The notes below the pieces were generated by a model. That model made no database searches. It was not told where the DNA came from and was given only the letters and a program-made list of their open reading frames with translations. A stretch of DNA of 64,000 nt from assembly GCA_020747045.1 (NCBI GenBank), contig JAGTJN010000002.1:868001-932000 (forward strand), given 5' to 3'. Source of the DNA: Phaeosphaeria sp. MPI-PUGE-AT-0046c. Its lineage: Eukaryota > Ascomycota > Dothideomycetes > Pleosporales > Phaeosphaeriaceae. This document shows, piece by piece, positions 42,649-54,662 of the stretch. Within the stretch, counting starts at the first letter, position 1; every line of letters starts with the position of its first letter. A program made the translations under genes and the position numbers.

Positions 42649-45123
42649 ATGGTGGCGAAAACTATGGTGCGGACGCAGGATCGATTTTCCGGAAACATTC
42701 TTCTCTACGACTATCTTTCTGCTAGACGAGCACCCGTGTTCTTGAACAGGAATCTGACCCGTGCCTTGCGGGTACATCAGCAATTATCGGAAGGAACTGT
42801 TTCTCCAATTACTACAGGCGACCAGCCCAACTCACGTTCGACGTGGAAGCCCCCTGACCACGACACTCTCGACTACATGATGGATCTCGCAGGATCAAGG
42901 GGATCCTTCATCTTGGATGTTCATAGGATTGTACCAAGGACCGCCCCTGTCGCAATATCAACACCTGAGCAAGTACGACACAACACCAAGTCACGCGTGC
43001 TCATCCGAACAACGAGCACTCTGCAGGTAGAAATTTCTCCGACATTGCCAGGTCTCCAAGGCAACAGCATTGTGTATCAGACGGCTTCGTTGCAGAAAAC
43101 ACAACAAGCTGGTGACGATGACAGATCCGTAAGCATATGCACTGAGCGCATTGTTGTGACCCCAACATTTCCCAGCGCGCTACCCCAGAAAGAATACAAG
43201 ATTAGGGTCACTATCGAGATCGACGACCCATCTGGCGCCGATGAGGTCTTCAAATATCTACTCCCTGAAGGCAAAAAAAGGCCAAAAAATTCAAATCGAC
43301 TATCAGCAGAATGGAGCAATATCCTCAGATGTCCGTCCAACAAGAACGTCTTGCTTGCACCAATCTACCACTGGCAGGGGTCTTCGAAATTTGGGTTGGA
43401 GGTGTCCATGTGTTGGGCATCATTTTCAGAAAATTCCATCCTAGAAGCACATAAGAGGCTGTTGCGTCGGCTGCCTTCATCAAAAATCTTGACGCGCTCC
43501 CTAACTCCAAATATGACTGACAAACAGGTGAAAGCCACCTTCAAATATGGCGACAAGATCATGATGGAGGACGGTTTTATTTGTCCACATGAACGAGACA
43601 AGTTCAAAGATGCTGGCGATCTCCGTGTGCACTTCGATCTCAAACACATGGATTTCACTCTCCAAGCGATTCCGCACGGAGTCGACAGTGACGGTGTCGA
43701 AAATTGGACATTTATATGTGAGGTGTCACCATACAAAAGTCGGAAAGGCAAGCAGCGTCCGAGTGCTAGAGCAGACGAGGTAAGTTATTGCTACACGTAA
43801 TGCTATTGTGACCGTTTAGCTAATATCCATACAGTAAGTCATATTCCTACCTACACCTCAGCAGCGAAGCTGGTCTAGAAGCACGGCCGCTTACCCGCCT
43901 CTACCATCGCTTTACCAACCCAGCTTTTAAGAAATTTGCTGATAGTGTATCCTTCCTTGACAGACCGTTTGATAATCACTGGAATGCACCTGCCATCCAT
44001 TTCAACCGAGAACAATATCTGAGCGAAGGAAATGACGATTTTACTCGCCTGGGCAGATCGAAGAAATCGTACACGGAGCCTAGAGCTACCGAGACAATGC
44101 CAATGAACACAAGAGGAGCACAAAACCAAAGTCTGCCAGACCGAATACCTGAGAGGGCCCCAAAAGAGAGAAAGAAGCGGTATCCTGTGCCTGCAGCTCC
44201 GCCAGGAGTCACATTTTTCCGCGCTCGCAGCAAACGCCCACTTGTCACAGGTGAATGTGTCAGTGAAAGTGATAATGAAACGGATGACACTTGGATCAGT
44301 AGTCGGAAGTCGGCAGAGTTCGACAAGAAGGTAAACGTCTCCACGGCCACCAAGGAGTTTTTGAAAGTTTTCGACACCCACATGCGGTCTGAGCAGCTTC
44401 ACAGCGATCTCCACGCTGGGGAAGCATTGATCCGCTTTGCGCATAAAAAGCGCGCCTGGATCCGGCGGCAAGATGTCCATGATGCATTCAACAAAAAGCT
44501 CGACGAATTGCTAGAGGATAAGATCATTTCTGAAATGGTGCACGCCGAGTGTGTAGATATTGTCGAATCGGCGGGCCATGTTATGGGCAAGGGAAACCAC
44601 GAGATCTCCGAGCGACTCGCTCAACTGGAAGTGAGAGAGAGTTCTCACGATGACCTGTACGATGGTCTACCTCCACTTCGGTCTAATGAGAGGAGACCCG
44701 ACAAAGGCAAAGGCAAAGCCAAGGTCACCGATACAGGGCATCTGACGCCTATTACAGCAGACTCTGATGGAGATCTAGAAATGCGAGAAGCCGCTCTAAG
44801 CATCGAAGTGGGCTCTGCAAGCACGGTCAAAGAGACTGTTCCGCCGTTGCCGTACGATCAATGTCTTTGTGGCGAGGATGCACAGGCATCATATCGCAAG
44901 TCGCCGTTCATTGCATGCACTAGCCTGGTAAGTTCGGTGCTACAGCATCCACATACTTCGCCCTCCGTCACTGTCACTAATCAGTGATCAGAATTGCATC
45001 CGGCGCACGTTCCACTACAATTGCATCAAGGATCGATGGAAGGTCACACAAGATTTTCGTGCCCTTCGCAAGTTGGCCTGGATCTGTGAGGACTGCAAAC
45101 CTCAGTCAGCACCAGGGAACTAG
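42649..45123 (+). CDS. SUZ12: Polycomb protein SUZ12 homologue (VEFS-box, PRC2 subunit)
   Basis: Three exons (42649-43779, 43839-44927, 44992-45123; introns 59 and 64 nt, all phase 0) give 783 aa. Residues about 1-400 match the diverged fungal SUZ12 N-terminal region (LSARRAPVFLNRNLTRAL near the start). A degenerate zinc-finger-like segment (FICPHERDKF, then HFDLKHMDF) follows. The VEFS-box is at about 500-620: FFRARSKRPL, SDNETDDTWI, then FLKVFDTHMRSEQL and EALIRFAHKKRAWI. The C-terminus is a Cys/His cluster (CLCG, CIRRTFHYNC, WICEDC) resembling a PHD-type finger. SUZ12 scaffolds PRC2 and is needed for H3K27 methylation and facultative heterochromatin in fungi. The acceptor of intron 1 is TAAG rather than the upstream CAG, which would create a stop. 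Confidence 0.85.
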
Positions 45124-47639
45124 GTGTCTCGCGCTGCGATTAGAGCGAATTGAAAGAAGTAAGATGTTTTGGACAACAGCATAGTTTGCCTTGTTTCTCT
45201 GCCAAGGGGGCAGTTCCAGCACCCTATCATTGTTGCAGCGAGGCGTTTGGAGGCATCCTGCATGGTTTCGACTTTATTTGACTTTTCCCTCTCTTCTACT
45301 CACCATATCTCATCATGCCAATACGATACGTTCCATAATCACTCATCATGCTTCTTTCGACACCATGCCATGTCACAATTCTACACGGCTTCCCCACGCG
45401 GCACTTACCCTGGCCCACACCAGATAAATTTATAACATGCTGAAAAGCATGTCATCGGCGCACACCCAGGCATGTAGCGACCAGACAACGATAAACACCG
45501 TTAATTTCGCACGCGCCAGCCCCAAGCACTACCGTAAATCACCCTCTTTCGACCCATAGTGGCGCACTATATCTTCCTCTTCGAGCTCGCGCATGTACGC
45601 TGCCGCCTCTTTTAGGCTATTGCAATGGCATAATGCGCTTTTCAATCGCATCCTATCGAATGCCACGATCACGTCCATCAACTCATATCCTCCTCGGGAA
45701 TAATCATCGTGATGCCAAAGCAGCACAACTGTCACGATCTCACATGTTTGGGATAAAGTAATATCTCCCGAATTATGATTTTCAGGCACGCGCTGCGCCG
45801 CGTCGGCAGCGTGGCCCAAGACAAGTTAAAGTCGTCCGTATTCTATGGCGATCTTAAGTTAACAACGATCTAAGCGCGCTCGCATAAAACGTCATTTCGA
45901 TATTCGTGCTCGATATTACCAGAATGTCACTACTGCCACGGATTCGTACATGCGTATTTCGCTTACAGTCCCTTTCGGCTGCCATGTACGCGATGTCGAA
46001 TCGATCTTGTGCAGAATGACTTGCACTTTCGTCCGCCTTGGGATCATACGGATGCAAGAGCGGGAACGCGTGGTCCATGCGCGCATGCGTCGTTGCTGCG
46101 AGATGTATAGGTACTTTAACTGCCTTCCGGGAGAGTCGGCTCGGTAGCGAAAAGGGAAGGATGGAAGGTGCCTTACGAATTTACGACCCAATTACTGGCA
46201 CTGGCAAATCTGAGAAGAAGAGAGAAGAGATCTTCCGTGTTTCGGTTTCGAGCCTGCTTTGGGAAATGCGCGCTTAGACGTTATTCGGCAACTTAATTTC
46301 TGCCGCGTACGCGCGCAACGTCTATCCTACGACGAGGCGTAACTAGTGGCCTGATACTGCGACGTTGTCAGTAAAACTGTGGCTCGCACATTGACGCCCA
46401 GGTGGTGAGCCAAATCCTTGCGGCTAAGTTGGTTGGGCAAAAGCGCGCTGGACGGATTTGTGTTGAGAGAGGAGAACCACAAGCTCATATGCAAGATGGT
46501 CGATGCGTGCATGCATGCGTTGGCGTCATGTACAGTCCCTCCCCTTTTGTGTTGCAGCAGCTAAATTGTTACATGCAGCCCGAGTCATTTCTTTGGGGAC
46601 AGTGGGGATTTGCAACCAATGGGACCATGATAGATTGTTTGTTTTGGTTTCGTTACTGCTTGCGGTCTCCCCCTTTACAGGTCTTGATGGTCATCGCGCT
46701 GATTGTCTCGACGTGGGGACTCGAAAGAGTAAGGGCGCTTACTTGCAGATGTCGCCGTGAATCTCTCGATAGGTATAGCGACTGATTACCCCTGCGTCGG
46801 CCGCTCAGGTTTGATCTTCTTCGGTGGATTGGCAGCGGCCCTTGTGACACAGGTGCCTTGCAATAGGTGAAACAAGGCCCGTTGTTTGTGTCGCGCGACT
46901 GCTTTGACGTCGCCCAGTGAATCCGTAACCGGTCGTGAGGTAGGTTTCTTCTACTTTTCTTGGTTGACCTGCAGCAAGCTGACGCTGTGGAAGGCCGATA
47001 TCCACTCATTGAATGGATGACCAGATACCTACGTCGGCGTGCAGGATGGAAACATGTAACATGGAACCGGAACTCCATGATCGCTGGGGAACGCAGTAAG
47101 GAGCTGTACATGCGCGCTGATAGGCTTTGCCTTGTTTCTAATATTGATACTGCTGCTAATAGGTATTTTGTACAGAGGCCGTTATGCAGAAAAAAATCCG
47201 GAAATCGCATCTATCGTACATATGCAGGCATCGGCGCGAAAGCCTTTGACCCAATGATTGTCGAGCGAAAATAGTGCTTGGTGAACAGGTCGTTAAGGTG
47301 GTAATAATAAAACATTAAGTGGTTTGCTCATCATCTTTCGACTTTCGTAAGAAACGTAGCGTAGACATGCAATTCCAAAGAAGCAAGAATCGAAAGTTTT
47401 GGCAAGCAGAAAGCTCTGACAAAATAAACAAACAAACATGATGCTAAGAAACGTCCGAATGACAAAGTAAATGTGTTGCATGTGCAATAGTCTCATACCA
47501 CCGCGATAGAAATGGCGGTGGCAGAGCATACCTCCATAAGATCCATAAATGGTATCATGAGTGCATAAATAAAGGTCATTGACGAAACGCTTAAAATCAG
47601 AGTTCCGCCGTGCGCTTTTGGTGATGTAAAAAATGGTGA
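45124..47639. other. Long intergenic region, possible coding relic
   Basis: 2.5 kb without a supported gene. Minus-strand frames at 45529-45819 and 45854-46078 have protein-like composition (RELEEEDIVRHYGS; DRFDIAYMAAERD) but lie in different registers, lack ATG starts and have no clear splice links. They may be a decayed gene. The remaining frames look random. Confidence 0.35.
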
Positions 47640-48640
47640 TCAGATGCCGACCGTGTCTTTAAACGAGTGAGGTGTCGTAGTTCGTGGTTGCGTCTCTTCC
47701 ACTCCTTCCATGCGTATGTCTCTGTCTCTAGAGTCTGCCGACGAAGGAAGTGGCGCCGAGATTGGCGTGAAGGACATGTATGCCTGGCTGCGCGTGGGGT
47801 CTCCGGATCCGTACGCGAGAGGGGACTCCATTCCGCCCATTGGCCTCGGCGGCTTTCCAAGCTCTAGAGGCTCTGGCTTCATGCGCCGTTTCTTGCCTGA
47901 GGAGGACTCGAAGGCCTGTTCCGGTTGCGTTTGGTGTTGTGGTGTAACGGCTCCACTTATAGACGGCGGATGCTGCTGAGGAGGGGTGCGTTCTTGGGGT
48001 TGCGATTGTGATTCCGAGCCCTGAGGCGAAGCTTCTGGCGGCGCCGTAATGGATGCCCGGGCCCGTCTAGGAGGGGGATAGACCTCACCGCGCGCGGCTG
48101 CTTCCTGTGCTCTTTGCTGCGCCTCTGCCTTGGTGGGGCGACCGCGCTTCTTCTTGTTCGCTGGTTCACCGGTAGACATGATAGAGGAAGAGGCATAGGC
48201 AGGTCCTCCAGCTTGGATGTACTCCCCAGGATATGGCTGTGGAGGACGCGGCTGGAGCAGGCGGCCAATTGGTTGGGCACTTTCTGGATAGGGACGTTTC
48301 CTCGAGGCCTCGGGGCCGGCGTACATGATGGGCTGCGTGCCTGGGGGCATGGGCGGACGGCGGTAGTCGGGCCCTGGGAAGCTTGCTGATATGTTTTCAA
48401 AGGCGACCTGGCTAGAGCGGAGTGAACGTCCTGTGTTGGGAGGCAGCGTCAGCAAGGGCAAGCGGACACAGGCAAGACAATGGACTGACCTGGTGGGAGA
48501 GCTGTGTCGCTCCATCGGGGCTCTATTTGAGACTGGCGGAGAAAAGAAAACAGGGCTTGTGAGCTGATTGGTGAGGCCTTGAGGACTTCGCAGAGAAGGT
48601 AGACTCGCTCATGCTCTGTCCAAGGCAGGTCCCTCTCCAT
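47640..48640 (-). CDS. AT-hook-like, Pro/Gln-rich nuclear protein
   Basis: Two exons (48640-48490 and 48430-47640; intron 59 nt with GTCAGT donor and CACAG acceptor) give 313 aa. Residues 1-60 form an ordered helical region (DLPWTEHERVYLLCEVLKA, then FLRQSQIEPRWSD) that may be a small protein-binding domain. After a Pro-rich stretch comes NKKKRGRPTKAEAQQRA at about 135-150, an AT-hook-like GRP core that binds AT-rich minor groove. The C-terminus is low-complexity with SGKKRRMKPEP, a second basic patch, and an acidic end. Probably a chromatin-associated protein. No family name recognised. It lies between SUZ12 and SET2. Confidence 0.75.
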
Positions 48641-51331
48641 GTCGTGAATTCGTGCGATGGGCCCTCAGATAGGGCGATAAGGCAGTATATCAATGCAATC
48701 CTGGCTGGATGCAACCATACAGATTGAGAAAAACGATCACAAGGCCCCAGATACGCGCCTCCTACGCGCTTAAGGGCTCCGCCGAACGGGGACAAGTCAA
48801 CGAGAGTATAAGAAAAGAAGCGAAGGTGTACAAGGACGGAGCATCTAGGTTAAAGAGGCCTGTTGTGCGCTCCTCTGGTCGACATCACAACAGACAGAAG
48901 CGAGCGTGAAGGGTGGAAGAAGAATCGTGGTCAGCGTGCGGACGACACACTGAGGCTGGGGTGGGAGGGAAGCTGCAACCGCAGACAATCTGCGAGTGCA
49001 TTAGACTAGTCCCGTGTGAACATTTTCCAGAAGGAAGGCCGGTGCACTTAGCCCGCCGCATTCCTTGCCCAGCGCAGACGTGCGCACACTGCGACTCTGT
49101 CAATACATCCTAGCCCTGCTCCTGAAACACGTACCGAACGCCCTCCCATGCGGCTCGGGAGGCTTTGGAGCGCTGGGGGGCCCTTTGTCGCTGCGAAGTC
49201 AACATGATTGCGCAATAGCCAATCAGTGTGCAGTGGACTGCAGCTTGTGTCGCACCAAACGAGCCAGTCTGGCGGTAGTGCGTCTCTGTTCCCCTTCCTT
49301 TTGTGCTGCCGACCATGTTCAGCGACGGCATCAATTCGCTATCAAGCCCTCGAGAGTCAATCCCACGGCTGCGCGCCTTGGGTCGAGCCTCTGCGCCTGG
49401 CGCCCGGTGGCTCTACGATATGGTGCGTTTCGCCGAGGCTGCTGCCGTTGCGACCCCTGTTGGTTTCAACGGGAGCATGTTTTCTGGGCATCATGGGCAT
49501 CAAATGCTGGGGAAGACGGGACTGCAAAGCGCGAGTCTGCGGCAGAGCGTATTCGCGCTGTCTTATACTCGCGCAGACGCAGACCTCTGTCTCTGCATGG
49601 CCACGTATCGACGTCTAGCCACGTAGCACTGCTCCAATGGCTCGTGAAGAGCTCTACACCGCGCATTCGATATGCCACTCCAGCGATCAGCAGCCCGCGT
49701 AATCGTCGGCATAATAGCCCTGGACAATACATATTGCGGCCTGGCGTCTGATACGACAGCCTGATGTCGTCAGCAGCTGGCCATTGGTCCTCCAGCACGC
49801 TCCGACGCCGCCCGTCGATAGTCTCCACGCCGGCAACGGTTTTTGGGGGCGTGGATAGTGGATAGCCCAGCGTAGTGCCAGCCGTAGCGGCGCTCCGATG
49901 GAATGAGGTCGAGTGGTGAGAACTAGCGCAAAGTATGATCCGACCGCCTAAGTGCTTGGGCCGACGTTGAAAGACCACGAAGCCGATGCCAAGGCCTAGT
50001 CCATCCCGCTGGCCTCACTTTATGAGCTGTTTCTACAACCGTGGCGTAGCACACTGGACGTCATGCGACAGCATTGTCATTCGGCCTGTCTGCATACACT
50101 GCTCTTCTAGCAGCCGTGGCCGCGCTCCATAGCCGCCGCAGACGGAGCTGCTGCACATCAGACACAGATGCGGCTAAATCATCCCACAAAGACATCTGCG
50201 CTCGTATCGTCCCATCTGTTCCGCCCGCTCGTCTTGTGCGCTATGCCTCTGCACTGAGCAATAGCAACCCCAGTCCTTGCCTTTCTGACATGCTTTCGGC
50301 CTCCCGAGACATGCTGCCGGGTGCCCTGAGGCCATTCTTTTAGTGACGTCCCCCAGCTGTGTTGACTGTGTTCGCGCAGAGGCATTGTGCGTGCTCACAG
50401 CACGCAGCCGGGCTTGCTCGAGTCGAAGCTGCACGTGCTTGTCCCGCTCCAAGTCATGGTGTGCTAGTACTCGACACCTGTTGCACATGTTGACCAGCGA
50501 ATAGGTGGCTCATTCCCCGCCAAGAAGCCTGCTACACATTGTCTACGTGACAGTGCCCTTGATGATAACTTCATGGCGGCTTGCCAACCTCTCCCTTCGC
50601 TTGACCTCGCCTTGCCGGAGCTCTCGAGGTAGAGGTTTTCCGCAGTGATGTTTGCAGCGTCGACTTGGTGGTTTGGAGGTGCTGGCTCCTATTCGGCAAA
50701 CTACCGCGGCGAGCCAGAAAATGGGGACGAGAAGCCGTCGTTCGTCCAACTGCCAACACTGCACGCCAAACCGTCGCGAAGCAACTCCAGGGCGCGCAAG
50801 AGTTGACGAGACAGTCTTCGTCCCTCAGTGGTGAAATAGGAGCGACACCAAACCTTGGTCCCCGCCGCGCAACGCTGCCGACGCCCGAACCCGCAGCGCG
50901 CAACGCGCATCCGTGAACGCATCTTCCCCACGCCCGCCCACCCTGCCTGACCTTCCCTGCCTGCGAAAGCTTCTGGGTCCCCAGCTGGATACACACCGCC
51001 GTACACGTGCTAAGTGTTCTGCTGCCTGCGATCGATGCGCCTCGAGTGTGTGACCCTTGGTGCGGATTCTAGGCGTGGCAGCGGACGGCAGAGATTTGCC
51101 CCAGCCTCTGCCCATCACAATTGCGCAGACGTCGAGGGACACAAATACGTCGTCTTGCCTGTGGAGAGAAGGCTCTGGCCGCTGCAACTGGATGCATGCG
51201 TGAAATGATCGAGCCTGCATTGTGGTCGTGAAATCGATTCGAGAAACGCTAGCGTCCCTGCTCATCCTCAATTTCACCGCTGCTCAACCGCAGGCCTCCA
51301 AGGCCTACCTTACCCTACGCACGCGACCACC
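48641..51331. other. Long GC-rich divergent intergenic region
   Basis: 2.7 kb between the AT-hook-like gene and SET2 starts, long for this window. Several overlapping frames of 100-230 codons occur on both strands (49065-49751, 49208-49618, 49466-49978), all rich in Arg, Cys and Ser with no motif. Their mutual overlap argues they are chance frames in GC-rich DNA. A non-coding RNA cannot be excluded. Confidence 0.4.
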
Positions 51332-54213
51332 ATGGCGGACGACAACGAGTTCGACGCACAGGCTGCTCAACTTGAGCCAGACCTCAACCATCTAAAACTC
51401 GAGGCAGGCGCGAGCGACGAGCGTCAAGTGAAGGCAGAACCAGCGTCGCGCAGCTCCACGCCCACCCCCCTCTCAGCCATACCGCCCCGACTCAAGCAGT
51501 CGAGATCGCAATCACCCGCCACCAAAAAGGAGGAATCGGACTCTCCGTCGCCTAGCAGCCTGCACGAAGCAACGGTTGGCGGAGACATCACCCTCGTAGC
51601 GATGCCTGGTAAAGCGCCAAAGCTCTCGCGCGCCGCCTCGCAAAAGGTCATCTCACGTCCGCCGCCGCTGTTCCTCGACCTCCCCGATGCGACGCAAGAC
51701 GCCAAGGACACCTTCCTGGTCCTCCCCGAGTGCACGTATGCGAACAAGCACATTGGCACAACGGATCCAGCGCTGGAATGCGACTGTGGAGAAGAATGGG
51801 ACGCCATCGAGAAGGCCAACTTCGCCTGTGGTGAAGACTCTGACTGCATCAACCGCGCGACCAAGATGGAGTGTGTGGCAGATGGCTGCAGCTGCGGGCG
51901 CAAGTGTCAAAATCAACGGTTTCTGCGAAAGCAGTATGCCGATGTCTCTGTGATAAAGACAGAGAAGAAGGGATTTGGACTACGTGCAAACAAGGACATG
52001 ATCCCTGGCGATTTTGTTTTCGAATACATTGGCGAAGTGATTGCCGAGCAGACGTTCCGGCGGCGCATGAAGCAGTATGACGAAGAAGGCATCAAGCATT
52101 TCTACTTCATGTCCCTCTCGAAAGGTGAATTCGTCGATGCCACCAAGAAGGGTAACCTCGGCAGGTTTTGCAACCATTCTTGTAATCCGAATTGCTTCGT
52201 TGATAAATGGGTGGTCGGCGACAAATTGCGCATGGGCATCTTCGTCGAGCGCAAAGTCAAGGCGGGCGAAGAGCTAGTCTTCAACTACAATGTAGACCGC
52301 TACGGAGCCGATCCACAGCCTTGCTACTGCGGCGAGCCCAACTGCACCGGCTTCATTGGCGGAAAGACACAGTCAGACAGCGCGACCAAGCTATCACATG
52401 CGACTATCGAAGCCCTGGGCATCGACGATGGCGATGGCTGGGATACAGCAGTTGCCAAGAAACCACGAAGGAAGAAGGCCAGCGAGGACGATGAGGAATA
52501 CGTCAACGATCTGCAACCTCGTTCACTCGAGGACGATGGCGTGCCCAAGGTCATGGCAGCTTTGCGACAATGTACTGAGAAGTGGATTGCCGTCAAGCTA
52601 CTCAGCCGTATACAGCAGACCGACAACGAGCGAGTGGGACATCGAATCATTCGTATGCACGGTTATGAGACGCTTAAGAAGACTCTGACCATGTGGATGG
52701 AAGATTTCAATGTCGTCCAACAGGTCCTCGACATCCTCCACAGACTGCCCCGGATCACACGAAACAAGATCCAAGATTCAAAAATTGAGGAGGCGGTAGA
52801 GAAGCTCAAAGAGTGCGAGGATGAGCAAGTCCAAGAATCAGCCACAAAACTGCTGGAAGCATGGAGCAAGTTGGAGATTGCGTACCGGATACCTCGCATC
52901 AAACGAGAAGCCAAGGTCAACACACCTAATCATACCGAGAACCATTTTGAGCGCCGTGAGAAAGGTCGCGAGCGATCCAGGTCGCGCTCCAAGTCGCCAT
53001 CGTTGGTCGCACCTAAAGGCCCATCGCAAGCAGTTCCGTCGGGTCCTCGTGGCGTCATCAATGCACCAAGGGGGCCCAGTGGCTTCTTCAACGCGCCACG
53101 TCCTGCTAATCGTCCCCGACCCTTCAACCCTCTTCCGGCTGGCTGGTTCCAAGCTACCGCTGATAATGGAAGCACCTACTATTACACGCAATCCGGCACA
53201 ACTCAATGGACGCGGCCGAATCAGCCAGCGAATCAATTGCCGCCAACTGCGTCCAAGGCAAAAGCTGACACGCAACTGCTTCAAGACATTATTTCCAGCA
53301 TCACAGCAAACGCAACACCTACTGGGGCTTCAGCATCGACCACTCCACAGCCTGTTGCTGACGATCACAAAGAGAAGAAGTCGAAGAGCGAAAAGTGGCG
53401 CAGCTTACCTCAAGAGAAGCAAGAGAAGATATACGAGGCAACGGCAAGTCCAGTATCTATCACAGAAGCCACTTGCTGACCAGAGTAGCTATCTACCCAT
53501 GTCATGAGCGTAGCGGCTCATTATCGCAAGAAGCTCGAAAAGGAGGATATCAAGCGGCTCTCTAAAGAGGTACGTTTTTAAGAGACCTTTGATTGTGCTT
53601 TCTAATCAGCTCCTAGGTGGCGAAGAAACTGGTGCGAGGAGACTATAAATCTGGACGTGTCAAGGACCCTACTGCAAAGCTAAGCTCGCGGCACGAGAAG
53701 ACTGTCAAGAATTACGTCAAAGAATTCATGGATAAGGCTGTGAAGAAAAGGGAAGAACGCGATAAGCAAAAGGCCGCACGGAAAGGTGACGGCAAAACCG
53801 AATCTCCTGCCGCTACCTTGGAGAAAGTTGACACTGAGGTGGATTGGGACGACGACATGATGGATAGTCAGAAAGATCTCAACGCATCACATAATGGCTC
53901 GCCAACCGACTCATCCTATGAACTGAAGCGCAAGCGCGAGGGTAGCGAAGAGCCCACTTCTCCCAAGAAGACCCGCACAGATACAGACGAATTGGAGTCG
54001 CAGGTTGTACCTCCGCCACCTCCACCGCCCCCGATCGACGGGTCATTTGATGCCGACGACTCTCCTGCATTTGACAGGCTTAATGGATCGTCAAAAGGTG
54101 CAATTCCACAGAACAGGCAGCCGAGCCCGACGCAGCTCGCCACACCCTCAACAAATGGCTCGCATCAAACCGAGCTCAATGCAGAGTCGCATCAGGACAA
54201 CCATGAACCTTAA
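51332..54213 (+). CDS. SET2: Histone H3K36 methyltransferase SET2
   Basis: Three exons (51332-53443, 53489-53569, 53617-54213) give 929 aa. Domains in order are AWS (about 145-195, Cys-rich CDCGEEWD to CGRKCQNQ), SET (about 200-322, with FCNHSCNPN at 279-287 and FNYNVDRYG), post-SET (CYCGEPNCTG, about 331-340), a helical region, a WW domain near 600 (LPAGWFQ, then YYYTQSGTTQW) and the SRI domain from about 700 (EKIYEAT, VMSVAAHYRKKL, VAKKLVRGDYKSGRVKDP). SET2 binds the phosphorylated Pol II tail through SRI and methylates H3K36 on transcribed genes. The first intron is GC-AG (donor GCAAGT, 45 nt, CTGAC branch); without splicing it the protein stops at 53479 and loses SRI. A polyproline run lies near the C-terminus. 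Confidence 0.95.
53444..53488 (+). other. GC-AG intron in SET2
   Basis: The donor is GCAAGT instead of GTAAGT, with a GCTGAC branch and TAG acceptor, 45 nt. It is required to keep the SRI domain continuous (EKIYEAT joined to LSTHVMSV). Non-canonical but known to be tolerated by the major spliceosome at low frequency. Confidence 0.8.
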
Positions 54214-54662
54214 TTACCTCAGCTTCAGTGAAGCAGATAAGCATGTGGTCGACTATATTTTCCTTTGCTTCTGGCATCATTCTTCACACGTATGGTCATT
54301 GTAATTCACCACGTGAGAAAAGTCTTGACCGCTTTTTCTTCCCAGATATTTATCTTCTCATCTTCACCTGGCTTCCGTACTGCATATACGCAGACTCGTA
54401 GTGCTAAAGGATTGTTCTTCTAAAGTGAAAACTAGCTAGGCAGGCGATACCCCAAAGCAGCGGCGTATGAATGGGAATTGGTATGGCTTGGTTTGGCGAA
54501 GAAAAGCGTCGACGGGATAGGGGACATAGGAACGGAATAGGCACTGGACAAAGTAAGGAGGAGGGTAGTGCATCAGGATATGTAATTCAAATTCAACTAT
54601 ACTTAGTGATCAGTACCTACCCTGCTCACCCCCATACGCCCAGACATATTCTATCAGCCACC
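54214..54662. other. Convergent intergenic region
   Basis: SET2 and the USP gene converge here. Holds 3' UTRs; no coding frame supported. Confidence 0.5.

Noticed and set aside
49065..49978. Several 130-230-codon frames on both strands
   Set aside because: They overlap each other almost completely, share GC-driven composition and have no motifs.
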